Positions 25,468 through 34,178 of a stretch of 64,000 nt of DNA are shown here, one piece after another. Position 1 is the first letter of the stretch, and each line of letters begins with the position of its first letter. The notes under the pieces were generated by a model, which was not told where the DNA came from, made no database searches, and was given only the letters and a program-made list of their open reading frames with translations. Source of the DNA: Fibrobacter sp. Its GTDB lineage: Bacteria > Fibrobacterota > Fibrobacteria > Fibrobacterales > Fibrobacteraceae. The translations under genes and the position numbers were made by a program. Where the stretch lies: NCBI GenBank assembly GCA_017475045.1, contig JAFVGH010000123.1, positions 62,001 through 126,000 on the forward strand, written 5' to 3'.

Positions 25468-26115
25468 CTAGTCCCTAAACTTCACCTCGAAAGGCTGTTC
25501 CATACCGCAGAATGCCACCGCCTTGCCGTCTTTTTCGGCAGGGGCAAAAGACATACGTCCAAGAGCCTCGCGACCGGCGGCAGCAAGCCCGGACCCTGCC
25601 GGAGATTCTTCGATTACGCGGATATCATAAACGCGACCGCCCACATCTACGCAGAAGCTCAACCGTAAGGTCGCATCGATTTCCCGGTCCCTAATCTGGG
25701 GCGGCACCTGGAAATTGGGCATGGCCCGGCTTTCGGGCTTTTTATCTACATCGCCCTTTTCGCTGGACATGGCGCCGCCACGAAAATCTGCTACAAGTTC
25801 CTCGTTGATGGCGGCACCTGCCGTACCCGAAGCTACCCCGAGATTCATGGCGAGCCTAGGCCCAGCCTTTGGCGTGCGGGACGTGGTCTTCTGGCGTTCC
25901 GGCTTGCGGGCGGGCTTTTTCTTTTCCACCTTCTTTTCCATCTCTTCCACTTTCTTGACAGAGACTTCCGTTTTTACGTATTTCTTTTCGTGGAAAATCT
26001 TTCCGGTAAGGAACATGTTGGCAAGAGTCACGGAAAATACCAGCAGCAGGCTACAAAGCACCGCCGCCAAAAGAAGCACAGAACGCTTAAATATTTTCCT
26101 TAAAAACTTACGCAT
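25468..26115 (-). CDS. tonB: TonB-like energy transducer
   Basis: The 215-residue protein has an N-terminal anchor (residues 12-34), a long Lys/Glu/Pro-rich periplasmic spacer (KVEEMEKKVEKKKPARKP) and a C-terminal TonB-like domain (ATLRLSFCVDVGGRVYDIRV to FEVKFRD). TonB passes proton-motive energy from ExbB/ExbD to outer-membrane receptors, such as the one at 34162-36672. Two Cys in the C-terminal domain might pair. The frame also opens with a GTG at 26118, but ATG at 26115 is more likely. The 30 bases before it are a G/T-rich repeat without a usual ribosome-binding site, so translation may depend on coupling to exbD. Confidence 0.85.
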   Translation of the reverse strand: MRKFLRKIFKRSVLLLAAVLCSLLLVFSVTLANMFLTGKIFHEKKYVKTEVSVKKVEEMEKKVEKKKPARKPERQKTTSRTPKAGPRLAMNLGVASGTAGAAINEELVADFRGGAMSSEKGDVDKKPESRAMPNFQVPPQIRDREIDATLRLSFCVDVGGRVYDIRVIEESPAGSGLAAAGREALGRMSFAPAEKDGKAVAFCGMEQPFEVKFRD

Positions 26116-26143
26116 CACACATTACACACTTCACACTACACAC
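26116..26143. repeat. G/T-rich short tandem repeat before tonB
   Basis: Read on the minus strand, the segment between exbD and tonB is a run of degenerate 7- to 8-base units with the core GTGTG (four copies). It ends at the tonB start codon, where a ribosome-binding site would be expected. Such tracts can change length by slippage. Confidence 0.5.
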
Positions 26144-26148
26144 GGTTT

Positions 26149-26553
26149 TTATTCTGCTTGTGCAGCAATGGAAACCTTCTTGACCCCCGCCAGATTGCAC
26201 ATATCTATCACCTGCACAAGTACGCCTGTTTCTGCCTCTTTATCGGCAATGACAACCGCTTCTCTGTCCGGATTTTTTGACAGGGACTGCTTCAAAATAT
26301 CTTGCAAGCTAGCCAAGTCCACCTGACGTTCATTCATATGGATCGTCCCTTCACGGGTAATGGCGATAAGCAGGTTTTCTTTTTCCAGCTGGCTTGCCGT
26401 CTGGGCCTGAGGCTTGGTCACGTCTACGCCGGTTTCGCGGGTAAAGGACGACGTCACCACAAAGAAGATAAGCAAGATGAACACAATGTCCATCAGGGGG
26501 CCCATTTCGATGCCCATATCCTTTTTCTTTCTGCTCGGCAAGTTGAATTCCAT
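26149..26553 (-). CDS. exbD: ExbD/TolR family protein
   Basis: The 134-residue protein has the ExbD layout: short cytoplasmic start (PSRKKKDMGIEMGP), one membrane helix with the critical acid (LMDIVFILLIFFVVTSSF, Asp about residue 23), and a periplasmic domain ending KKVSIAAQ. The Asp in the helix carries protons in the ExbB-ExbD motor. It lies 2 bases after the ExbB gene and 33 before the tonB coding region. The partner proteins are all encoded in the same run. Confidence 0.93.
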   Translation of the reverse strand: MEFNLPSRKKKDMGIEMGPLMDIVFILLIFFVVTSSFTRETGVDVTKPQAQTASQLEKENLLIAITREGTIHMNERQVDLASLQDILKQSLSKNPDREAVVIADKEAETGVLVQVIDMCNLAGVKKVSIAAQAE

Positions 26554-26555
26554 AA

Positions 26556-27209
26556 CTACCCTACAAAATAATTATCAATAATCGTAGCCCCAAGTTGAAG
26601 TTCTTGGGTCAAAATTTCAACACGTTCATCTAGACGCTGTTTCAACAGAGTCAAGGGAAAAGCCACCAAAAGCCCACTCTGGGTAGAAATCAGGGCTTCT
26701 GAAATACCGTCTGCCATCAGCACGGGGTTCTGGTTTCCGTACAGAGTGATCACCTCGAAGGTGGAAACCATGCCGGTCACTGTTCCCAAAAGTCCAAGTA
26801 GCGGAGCGGCAGCGGCCATCACCGCTACAATATGGCTTCCCTTTTCCATATAGCGAATAGTCCCCAGCAGCCGCACCTGCATCACATCGCGAAATCCTTC
26901 GGGATTCTTTTGCGCCTGCTCAATAGCAAAGCGAAGTTCCCGAGACAAAATGCCACGTCTTTTTTTCAACCGGTTCACCGCCACCTCTGCGCCGGCAGCC
27001 TGGCCCTTATCGCCGTTCAGGTCTTGACGCAGATTCTTGATGACACGCTGAAGATCCTGCTTAAAAAAATCAGACCCAATACGAAACCAGCTGGAGAACA
27101 GGTAGTAGAATCCAATAGTCCCCACGAGCAAAATAGGGAGCATCACCACACCACCGGCCTGGTAGGTGCTTTTCAAGGACTCGATAAATACGTAGAAGGA
27201 GTTGCTCAT
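26556..27209 (-). CDS. exbB: ExbB/MotA/TolQ family proton channel protein
   Basis: The 217-residue protein has three membrane helices: residues 16-35, and two in the conserved C-terminal block (HIVAVMAAAAPLLGLLGTVTGM and the GLLVAFPLTLL region). The sequence PLLGLLGTVTGMVSTFEVI is the MotA/TolQ/ExbB signature. It forms the proton channel with ExbD. Its start overlaps the stop of the larger ExbB-like gene as ATGA, so the two are translationally coupled. It is the smaller of two ExbB-type proteins in the cluster. Confidence 0.93.
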   Translation of the reverse strand: MSNSFYVFIESLKSTYQAGGVVMLPILLVGTIGFYYLFSSWFRIGSDFFKQDLQRVIKNLRQDLNGDKGQAAGAEVAVNRLKKRRGILSRELRFAIEQAQKNPEGFRDVMQVRLLGTIRYMEKGSHIVAVMAAAAPLLGLLGTVTGMVSTFEVITLYGNQNPVLMADGISEALISTQSGLLVAFPLTLLKQRLDERVEILTQELQLGATIIDNYFVG

Positions 27210-28741
27210 TTTTCCTTATCGAAAATCCGGTTCAAGAGGGCCATGCTTTGCATGTACAGTTCGCCAGTCACCTTCTCAATCTTTTCGCTCAAAAGCCCAT
27301 GGATAATCATCACGGGAATGGCAATGACAAGGCCCGTTTCCGTAGTGACCAGAGCCTCAGAAATACCACCGGCAAGCACGCGGGCGTCGTTGGTACCCAC
27401 CTCAGTAATGACGGTGAACAAGGTGATAATACCGGTCACCGTTCCCAAAAGACCAAGCAACGGGGCGATGGTACCCATGGCGGCCAAAAGCCCCATACGG
27501 CGTTCCAACTTCGGCTGCTCGCGAAGCAGAGCTTCTTGCAGGGAACGTTCCGCCGCTTCGCGGGTATCGTTTGCCTTGTTGAGCACTGCAAAGAGCACCA
27601 TAGAAAGGCTGGTTCCACGCTGCAGGCACAAATTAGCGGCTTCTTCATAACGTTCCCCATGAACCAGCATGTTCAAACGCTTCATAAAGCGCTTACCCAA
27701 ATGCCCGCGGTACATAAGCACAACAAAACGTTCGGCAGCAAGGAGCAGCGCAAAGAACGCCACCAAGAAAAGCGGGTACATCACGATACCGCCCTTCTTG
27801 AACCATTCTGCAAACTGGGCCTTGATCGATTCGTCACCCTTATTGCTGATGGAATTCTTGATAGCCTTGTTCTGGAGCACATCCATAGGCACATCCACCT
27901 GAACCGTCTTTGACTTAGAAAGTCCGGAATAGGCCGTGTTGATTGCCGTACGGATAGATTCCGCCATGTCGGGCGGAAGCGTAGCGTTCCATTCGTAACG
28001 CTTGCCCTGCAAAGCACCCGTCCGGAGGAGCGCCTGGATTTCGCCGTTGTCTGTTGCCGCCTCGCCAAGGAACACCGTTCCAAGACGCATACGATATACG
28101 TTCACATCAACGCGGCTCCCAATCTGAGACTTTTCGGTACCGAAGGACTGGGTGTAGGTCATCTCGTGACGGAACAGCAAGTCGCTCAGGTAGCTTCTCA
28201 TGGCAGGCAAGGTGTTGGGCTTTTTCTTGGCCATCTCACGCTGGGCCTTGTTCAGGGTAAGCATACGCTCCCCCATGCCCACAGGGTAATCCCCAGCCAC
28301 ATCGTCCAAGGACTTGTCGATGGAAAGACGCACCTGGGTATTGAAGGTCTCGAAAGCATCTTCTTCGGCCTTGGCGCCGTCTTCGGCTTCGGTGGTAAGG
28401 TCCTTGCTGGTCTGGACTTCTTCGCTTACGCGGCCCAGATCCGTCGAAAGCTTTGAATACCGGCCGTCCAGCTCGCGGGTTTCTACCTGATGTTCTTCGG
28501 TGAGCTGGGATTCGGCGTAACGCTTGCTCCAGTGGGCCGCCTCCAACTTTTCGAGAGAGTCGGCCTTCTGCAAACGGATGCGGGAAAGGCTTTCGATTTC
28601 GCGCTGGAGGTTCTGGATTTCTACTTGCTTCAGAGAATCCTGAATACGGGCCTGTTCCTCGGCGTCCTTCTTCTTTGCACCCCAGGATGCTCCCGTGGCC
28701 AAAAGGACTGCGAGCACAACGCCATTAACTAAAAATCTCAT
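27206..28741 (-). CDS. TtpC-like ExbB/TolQ protein with long periplasmic N-terminus
   Basis: Of the 511 residues, the first 290 are a signal-peptide-led periplasmic region with extended coiled coil (residues 30-115: LKQVEIQNLQREIESLSRIR). The C-terminal 200 are an ExbB domain with three helices and APLLGLLGTVTGIITLF. This fusion is the TtpC protein of Vibrio TonB2-type systems, which links the inner-membrane motor to periplasmic partners. The gene overlaps both neighbours by ATGA: DUF3450 upstream and ExbB downstream. I give no gene symbol since orthology to ttpC rests on architecture and gene order only. Confidence 0.88.
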   Translation of the reverse strand: MRFLVNGVVLAVLLATGASWGAKKKDAEEQARIQDSLKQVEIQNLQREIESLSRIRLQKADSLEKLEAAHWSKRYAESQLTEEHQVETRELDGRYSKLSTDLGRVSEEVQTSKDLTTEAEDGAKAEEDAFETFNTQVRLSIDKSLDDVAGDYPVGMGERMLTLNKAQREMAKKKPNTLPAMRSYLSDLLFRHEMTYTQSFGTEKSQIGSRVDVNVYRMRLGTVFLGEAATDNGEIQALLRTGALQGKRYEWNATLPPDMAESIRTAINTAYSGLSKSKTVQVDVPMDVLQNKAIKNSISNKGDESIKAQFAEWFKKGGIVMYPLFLVAFFALLLAAERFVVLMYRGHLGKRFMKRLNMLVHGERYEEAANLCLQRGTSLSMVLFAVLNKANDTREAAERSLQEALLREQPKLERRMGLLAAMGTIAPLLGLLGTVTGIITLFTVITEVGTNDARVLAGGISEALVTTETGLVIAIPVMIIHGLLSEKIEKVTGELYMQSMALLNRIFDKEK

Positions 28742-29628
28742 CTTTCGCCTCCTACCACGGACAAGGTTACAGGCATGGCGATAATCTGAGGCGGTTTCTT
28801 GGCGAGCTTCACATCGATAGCGTAGCGGATAATTTCACGTTCCCACAGTTCAAGGTTCTCGTTCCATTCGTAGGTGATCTTACCCTTCTGGGCGGTGCGT
28901 ATCAGGCTCCCGTACATGGTGCCGTTTTCGTCGCTATAAACCATCCACTGGTTCCCGATTCTCAAAATCTGAGCATTGATCAGTTCACCGTTTTTGCGGG
29001 TAAGAGGTGCATTCACAATGGCCACCTCGTCGCCGAACTTAATTTCTTGTTGGATAACAGCCTTCAAGCGCGAGAAACTTTCTTCTTCGGTAGCGCTCCC
29101 GCTTTCAATGTCACGAGCAAGGGAGCGGACTCGTTCCAGCCTAGCATCCCGTTCCCAAGGTACCGTCTGGGCCACCTGGCGTTCCAACTGTTTGCATATA
29201 GAAAGCATAGCGGAGTGCAAAGCCTTGCGCTTCGCTGCCACGTTGTCGTTACGGTTCTTGGCCCGGGCCTGTTTCTGCCGTTCTTCTTGCAGCTGGGCGG
29301 CCACACCCCGAATCTTGATGTTCAGGCTGTCGATTTCGGCGCGGCGGCGTTCCGAATCAGCACTGTAACGGCTCTGCAGCGTCTTGTAGCGGGCGTCATC
29401 TGCCTTGAGCAGGGAATCCGTCACCGCGATCTGACGTGTCAACTTCTGGATTTCGGAATTCAGCTTTTCCTTTTCCTGCTTCAGATTGCGAATTTCCGAA
29501 TCATAATCGGCAAGAGCAAGCCCCGAAAACAGCATTATCAAAAGCGCAATCGGTAAAAATTTTATCCTTTTCATAGCCATTAAACACTCAAACCCACGAA
29601 AAATGTCACTCAACATACGTTTTTTCAT
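28738..29628 (-). CDS. DUF3450 family periplasmic coiled-coil protein
   Basis: After a signal peptide (ALLIMLFSGLALA) the protein is a long coiled coil (residues 45-135: LKQEKEKLNSEIQKLTRQIA) followed by a beta-rich C-terminal domain (NAQILRIGNQWMVYSDENG). This is the DUF3450 family that accompanies TtpC-type TonB systems. The first ATG is at 29628, but starts at 29580 or 29574 would give a standard signal peptide without the charged MLSDIFRGFECL prefix; all are in frame. It overlaps the TtpC-like gene by ATGA and probably interacts with its periplasmic coiled coil. Confidence 0.83.
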   Translation of the reverse strand: MKKRMLSDIFRGFECLMAMKRIKFLPIALLIMLFSGLALADYDSEIRNLKQEKEKLNSEIQKLTRQIAVTDSLLKADDARYKTLQSRYSADSERRRAEIDSLNIKIRGVAAQLQEERQKQARAKNRNDNVAAKRKALHSAMLSICKQLERQVAQTVPWERDARLERVRSLARDIESGSATEEESFSRLKAVIQQEIKFGDEVAIVNAPLTRKNGELINAQILRIGNQWMVYSDENGTMYGSLIRTAQKGKITYEWNENLELWEREIIRYAIDVKLAKKPPQIIAMPVTLSVVGGER

Positions 29629-29637
29629 TTACAACAC

Positions 29638-30198
29638 TCATTTTTTACACCAGAAGGCGCAATAGGCCTGCGTCCTGGCCGCAAAACGTTCCTTTTTCAG
29701 CAAATCAGCCACTTCGTCCTTGCTGTACCAAGCGGCATCGATTTCTTCACGTTCAGAATCGCTAGGTTGAATTGTGCCGTTAGCCGTTCCCACCACAACC
29801 ACATTCAGCTCGTTGGCAAAACCGATGGCGGAATAACTTTCTTTCCAGACATCCTCGATGTTGATGAGGGTGAGTCCTGTCTCTTCGCGCAGTTCACGAA
29901 CAGCGGCCTGTTCCACCGTTTCGCCTTCGTCGATCAGGCCTGCCGGGAAATTCACCACCTTCTCGCCTACCGCCATGCGGAATTCCTTGCAAAGCAAAAT
30001 GTGTTCCCTGGATTCGTCGTGCATGACCAAAACCACGGCGTTGTTCTTGTGGTGGCGAAGCTCGTCAATGTTCTTGACGTTTGGTTCTCGGCTAATCATC
30101 TCGTAGGTGATGGCCTTGCCACTTTCAGTTTCATAATGAATGTCGTAGCGGGTAATGAACTTTCCGGAATGGATTTTCTCAATACTCTTGAACTTCAT
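29638..30198 (-). CDS. NUDIX hydrolase
   Basis: The 186-residue protein has a complete Nudix box: GLIDEGETVEQAAVREL followed by REETGL, matching Gx5Ex7REUxEExGU, with the Glu residues for Mg2+. It resembles ADP-ribose or nucleoside-diphosphate-sugar pyrophosphatases (FPAGLIDEGE is typical of the ADP-ribose group). I chose ATG at 30198, since AAGGAG is 9 bases upstream and it lies 4 bases after the nitrilase-fold gene stop; the open frame to 30267 would overlap that gene by 65 bases. Substrate assignment is inference. Confidence 0.9.
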   Translation of the reverse strand: MKFKSIEKIHSGKFITRYDIHYETESGKAITYEMISREPNVKNIDELRHHKNNAVVLVMHDESREHILLCKEFRMAVGEKVVNFPAGLIDEGETVEQAAVRELREETGLTLINIEDVWKESYSAIGFANELNVVVVGTANGTIQPSDSEREEIDAAWYSKDEVADLLKKERFAARTQAYCAFWCKK

Positions 30199-30202
30199 GC
30201 CA

Positions 30203-31600
30203 TCACACTCCTTGGATGGTCTCGTAGAAAAGACAGTCGTGGTTACACTTGCCCTCGAAGGCTCCATCGCAAATAGTCATTTTGCTCAGCATCTGGGATT
30301 CGTCATCGTTGCGGGAAACCCTCTTGCGCACATAACCCACGCTCTCAAAGTTGGCCTCTTTGCCCTTCCTGATGGCGGCGCAGGTGTTTATCCACACCAC
30401 ATTGCAGTCGTCATGAGCGCACAAGTCAAAGGACCTGCGGAAATCGTAAGAACCCGTTGAGAACGAAGGCACCACAATCAGGGTCAGCTTGAAACAACGC
30501 ATGAGCTGTTCCAAATACTTGGTGGTCAAAAAATCCTTACATATAAGGATAGCTAGCCTGCCAATTCCCTGGAAGTGGAAAATGTTGATGACCAGGTTGG
30601 CAAAAATACCTTCCAGGCGGCCAGAGCCTTCTCTTTCAGAGCGGAAGGGGTTCTGCTTGCCCTGCTTACAAATCACGTTGCCGAACTTGTCCAAGATGGT
30701 AACGCTATTGTGATTGTTTTCCCAGAAAGAGGGCAGAATAATCAGAGAAGGAATATTCTTTGTTTCCTCGGCAGGAAGGGCCTTCAACTTACCCGAAACA
30801 TAATCCACCATTTCCGGGTTGCCCAGCATTTCAGGAAACACCACGATGTCGGCACGGTTGTCGGCGGCGGTGGTAATCTTTTTCCAGATGAGTTCATTGC
30901 TCTTGCTGAAATCCGATTCCGTATAGTGGATCTTGAAATACTGGATGTTTTCGTGGTCGTAGGGAACGGCCTCAAACTGCTTTTCAAGCCTTAATGGGGT
31001 TGCCGCAATCTTCAGCCGCCTGGTTTTGGCAAACTCCGTAAAGAGATTCCGTTTCAAGAAAATATGCTTGTCGATCAACTCTCCCAAGATAGTGTTTTCC
31101 ATCAGGAGCATGTTGAACAAGAAATTGTCCATGCGGTTGTAACTATGGGACATGCGATGGGTACGCTCCCACACACAGGAACAGCGGGGCAAAAGCCCTA
31201 TTCCCGTAGTTTCGCGGTTGCCATTCAGCACCACAGAAAAATCGTCTTCTTCGAACTCCTTGATTTTGGCCACCAGCATGGTTTCCAGACTTTCATCAAG
31301 AATCTGAATTAGGCCTGCAACGCCAAAAAAATCCTTTTCGCTTTTTAGCCGCTCCGACAGTTTTTCAAGCCTGGCAAAAAAATCCTCCGTCAAATCCTGG
31401 GGCTCAATCTGGCGGATTTTGTAGCGGGAAGGCCCAAGAGGGGTTTCTTGAAAAAGCTCCCCTACCTCAGCCTGCACGATTGCGGCGGTACGGTCTTTTT
31501 CGGCAGGAGATACACAGCTAAACTTGACAAAAAAATCTTCCGTACAAGAGCGGATAACAAAGGAACAGAGGTCTGCTACATTGTCATAGATATTCTGCAT
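30203..31600 (-). CDS. Nitrilase-superfamily (carbon-nitrogen hydrolase) protein with long N-terminal region
   Basis: The C-terminal half carries the catalytic residues of the carbon-nitrogen hydrolase fold: Glu257 in VVFPEMLG, a Lys in ICKQGKQNPF (312 or 315) and Cys354 in LAILICKDF. The superfamily hydrolyses nitriles, amides or ureas; no subfamily is evident. The first 200 residues are not a standard nitrilase part: they have a Cys pair (PRCSCVWERTH) and no recognised domain. At 465 residues it is far longer than simple amidases (about 280). It is followed at 4 bases by the NUDIX gene. The C-terminus also holds CNHDC. Function unknown. Confidence 0.72.
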   Translation of the reverse strand: MQNIYDNVADLCSFVIRSCTEDFFVKFSCVSPAEKDRTAAIVQAEVGELFQETPLGPSRYKIRQIEPQDLTEDFFARLEKLSERLKSEKDFFGVAGLIQILDESLETMLVAKIKEFEEDDFSVVLNGNRETTGIGLLPRCSCVWERTHRMSHSYNRMDNFLFNMLLMENTILGELIDKHIFLKRNLFTEFAKTRRLKIAATPLRLEKQFEAVPYDHENIQYFKIHYTESDFSKSNELIWKKITTAADNRADIVVFPEMLGNPEMVDYVSGKLKALPAEETKNIPSLIILPSFWENNHNSVTILDKFGNVICKQGKQNPFRSEREGSGRLEGIFANLVINIFHFQGIGRLAILICKDFLTTKYLEQLMRCFKLTLIVVPSFSTGSYDFRRSFDLCAHDDCNVVWINTCAAIRKGKEANFESVGYVRKRVSRNDDESQMLSKMTICDGAFEGKCNHDCLFYETIQGV

Positions 31601-31626
31601 AAGCCCCTACCAGAACAGCGTACGAC

Positions 31627-32328
31627 CTAGTCTTCCAAGAAATACTGTACGTTGGTGACCACACGGACCTTCTTGACAAAGGGTGTGTTTTCGTCACGGT
31701 CTTCGATAGAGAATAGCCCCTGGGTGGCCGTCTTGATTTTACCCAGCTTGCTCCTGGAATCCTTAGCGAACTTTTCGGCAGCAGCACGGGCATCCTTGTT
31801 GGCCTCTTCAATCATTTCGGGCTTGATGGCGTTGAGCCCGTTAAAGCTGTAGATCTTGCGGTAACGGAAATCCCCTTCGCTAAAGGCGATTCCCTGTTTC
31901 AGCAGTTCACCCTGCTTTTCCATCAGTTCGCGAATCTTGCCCACGTTTGCAGAAGCCACAGTCACCGACATGGTCACCACGTAACGGAAGGGCCGCTGTT
32001 CGCTAGTATACAGTTCGCTCTGGGTATCCGTAATGTCGGGAGACGCCTTGGTGATTTCTTCTTTGGCCACCCCATTATCCTGGAGGAACTTTTCCAGGGC
32101 TAAAGTCTTGGCCTGAACTGTTTCGTACAAGGCAGAAAGGTCGTTGCCCACTTCCTTGAACACGATTGGCCAAATTACGTAATCGGCCGGTACTTCCCTT
32201 TCGGCAAGGCCTCGCACGAACACCACGCGGTCACGGTCCTTCACGTGGATCATGGCACAATAGAGGAATGCTCCAAGTCCGAGAATGGCTACAGCCAAAA
32301 CAACAGCTTCTTTGAGTCTAGATTGCAT
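31627..32328 (-). CDS. SIMPL domain (DUF541) periplasmic protein
   Basis: The 233-residue protein has an N-terminal anchor or signal segment (VVLAVAILGLGAFLYCAMI), then a SIMPL/DUF541 domain: VRGLAEREVPADYVIWPI, the central KFLQDNGVAKEEI and KDARAAAEKFAKDSRSKLG, typical of the family. DUF541 proteins, such as oxidative-stress-linked periplasmic proteins, have no settled biochemical role. It stands 26 bases upstream of the nitrilase-fold gene on the same strand. GGGG lies about 10 bases before the ATG. Confidence 0.88.
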   Translation of the reverse strand: MQSRLKEAVVLAVAILGLGAFLYCAMIHVKDRDRVVFVRGLAEREVPADYVIWPIVFKEVGNDLSALYETVQAKTLALEKFLQDNGVAKEEITKASPDITDTQSELYTSEQRPFRYVVTMSVTVASANVGKIRELMEKQGELLKQGIAFSEGDFRYRKIYSFNGLNAIKPEMIEEANKDARAAAEKFAKDSRSKLGKIKTATQGLFSIEDRDENTPFVKKVRVVTNVQYFLED

Positions 32329-32486
32329 AGTAGGCCCCCAAAAGATACGGGTTTACTTTATCAAAGGTACAAAAATGAGCGGTTCTACTTGCGTGGCGTT
32401 ATGATAAAGTACAGCAAAATAGGCTGTTTTCTACAAACAATCAAAATAGTTTATCATTTTGATGAAATTATATATTTTACTTTATG

Positions 32487-32559
32487 AATTATAGAGAGTA
32501 AACTCACCGGCGGACAGGTCGCCGACATCCGCGGTTTCGGCGGCTGGGACCTGGTGTAG
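32487..32559 (+). pseudogene. Possible remnant of a gene 3' end
   Basis: The last 60 bases of this interval are much richer in GC than the AT-rich 150 bases before them and encode KLTGGQVADIRGFGGWDLV followed by a stop, with coding-like codon use. No start or ribosome-binding site belongs to it. The rest of 32329-32486 holds no gene I can support. It may be a decayed gene end. Confidence 0.25.
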
Positions 32560-32564
32560 ACCAT

Positions 32565-34178
32565 TCACCAGTTCTTGCAAATCGCAGGCTTGTCCTGCTT
32601 ACAGATAACCTCAACCTCCCTCGCCAAAACGGGGGATTTTTGTTCTTCTATATAGTAGCGGCTCACCAGGGCGCTGCGGCACTGTTCGTAGGTATCCAGT
32701 TGCCAGTTACGGTCGGCGCACCACAGCCAGAGATATTCCTTGCAGTCGTTCTTGTCGGCGCTTTCCATACATTCCTTCTGGAGCGCAGAACAATCCGCAA
32801 TCTTGTTGCTCTTGAAGTTGTTGGCCACACAGTAGCGTTTAAGCCCATCTCCGTACGCTTCCGACTTGTCTTCGGAATTGAGGGTATCGGGCAGGAACAC
32901 GGACCAGCTAGTGGTATCGAGCATCATGGCCGCCTTGACCTGGGAAGCGTAGCAGGTTTCCATACCGTAATGAGGAACGGAATCAGCGTAGTACTTGTAG
33001 GCCGAGGCATTGGCCGACTGCAGGTCGTCCCACTTATCGATACCGGCGCAGAACACATCCTGATAAAGCCTACAGGCCTTGGAATCCCAGCCGTCGGAAT
33101 TGTCGCCGCTCTTGTCGGTGCAGTTTCTGTAAGCCACGTGCTTGAGGGAGACGCCGTCCCCTTCTACAAAGATATTGACCCGAGTCTTGGCGATGCCCGT
33201 AAATACGCCCATGCCGTTTTCGATGTTGGATTCCGGAATAATTCGTGAATCTTCTTGAGATGCCTTCACCTTGTCTACATAATCGATATAGGCACTGTCC
33301 GTAGAATAGAAGTCCATATAGAATTCACCCAGAGGTAGCATCATGCCTGTGCCGTAAAGCGTATCTAGCATGTGTATGCCCGCAATGGAGGAGTTTTCGG
33401 AATAGCCGCCCTTCACCGTATTTTCTAGAGGGTCGTGTACCGAGATTCCCCGGTAACCCATGGAGTCCTTTTTCGCGAATCCCTTGAACATGTTGTTGAG
33501 CGTAGTGTTCAGGGGTTCGTCATCGTCAATGTTATAAGTCAATAGAATCAGCACGCCGCCAATAGACTTATCGTAATCCAGGGCCACCTTGAAAAATTCC
33601 ATGTCCATCGGAAATTCCAAGTACTTCACCCGCATGGGCGTGGTGTCGTTTTCATCCTTGTAACCCTTGTACTCGCTCCACTTGTAGCTGCCATCTTGCT
33701 GGGGCATGTTGACGCCCTTGACCTTGACCGGCTTGGGGACCTTTGCCTCTGCCGTGTAGGTGGTCTTGGCCGAATGCCCTGCGCTGTCCCATTCAAAGTA
33801 GGCATTCATGGTATAGGATTCCCCAGAAATTCCTTCGAGGGTTCCTTCGAAGCAGTTGGGCCTAGCCGATGTGGGAACGAGGGCGAGCGTGGTGTCCACC
33901 GTATTGCCCTGATTGTCGAAACGGCCCTTCACTGTAACGCGGGCGCTGTCATAGAAGGCGAAAGTCGGAGAAGCGGTTTCGTCTAGCTCATAGACCTTCG
34001 AGAAACAGATGTTGGTGCTGCCCTTGGCCTGTACGTAGCCATAGGTGTAAATGCCCGTGTAGATTTCACGCTCGTTTGGATAGTATTCCCAGGGCCCGTG
34101 GAAATCACCGCAGGCTGCGAGAAGCAGGCCTACGACTATTGCCGTGACGTGTAGCCTATGCCTAGAAATAGTACTCAT
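32565..34178 (-). CDS. Lipoprotein partner of the TonB-dependent receptor
   Basis: The 537-residue product has a signal peptide with lipobox LLAAC (Cys about residue 23). The mature part begins beta-rich and looks like the DUF4249-type companion proteins of Bacteroidota receptors in position, though I cannot confirm the family. The C-terminal third has many Cys (about ten from residue 350; for example IADCSALQKECMESADKNDC), which suggests disulfide-stabilised modules. Its start overlaps the receptor gene by 17 bases, so both are made together. A role in catching a ligand at the cell surface for the receptor is inference. Confidence 0.7.
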   Translation of the reverse strand: MSTISRHRLHVTAIVVGLLLAACGDFHGPWEYYPNEREIYTGIYTYGYVQAKGSTNICFSKVYELDETASPTFAFYDSARVTVKGRFDNQGNTVDTTLALVPTSARPNCFEGTLEGISGESYTMNAYFEWDSAGHSAKTTYTAEAKVPKPVKVKGVNMPQQDGSYKWSEYKGYKDENDTTPMRVKYLEFPMDMEFFKVALDYDKSIGGVLILLTYNIDDDEPLNTTLNNMFKGFAKKDSMGYRGISVHDPLENTVKGGYSENSSIAGIHMLDTLYGTGMMLPLGEFYMDFYSTDSAYIDYVDKVKASQEDSRIIPESNIENGMGVFTGIAKTRVNIFVEGDGVSLKHVAYRNCTDKSGDNSDGWDSKACRLYQDVFCAGIDKWDDLQSANASAYKYYADSVPHYGMETCYASQVKAAMMLDTTSWSVFLPDTLNSEDKSEAYGDGLKRYCVANNFKSNKIADCSALQKECMESADKNDCKEYLWLWCADRNWQLDTYEQCRSALVSRYYIEEQKSPVLAREVEVICKQDKPAICKNW

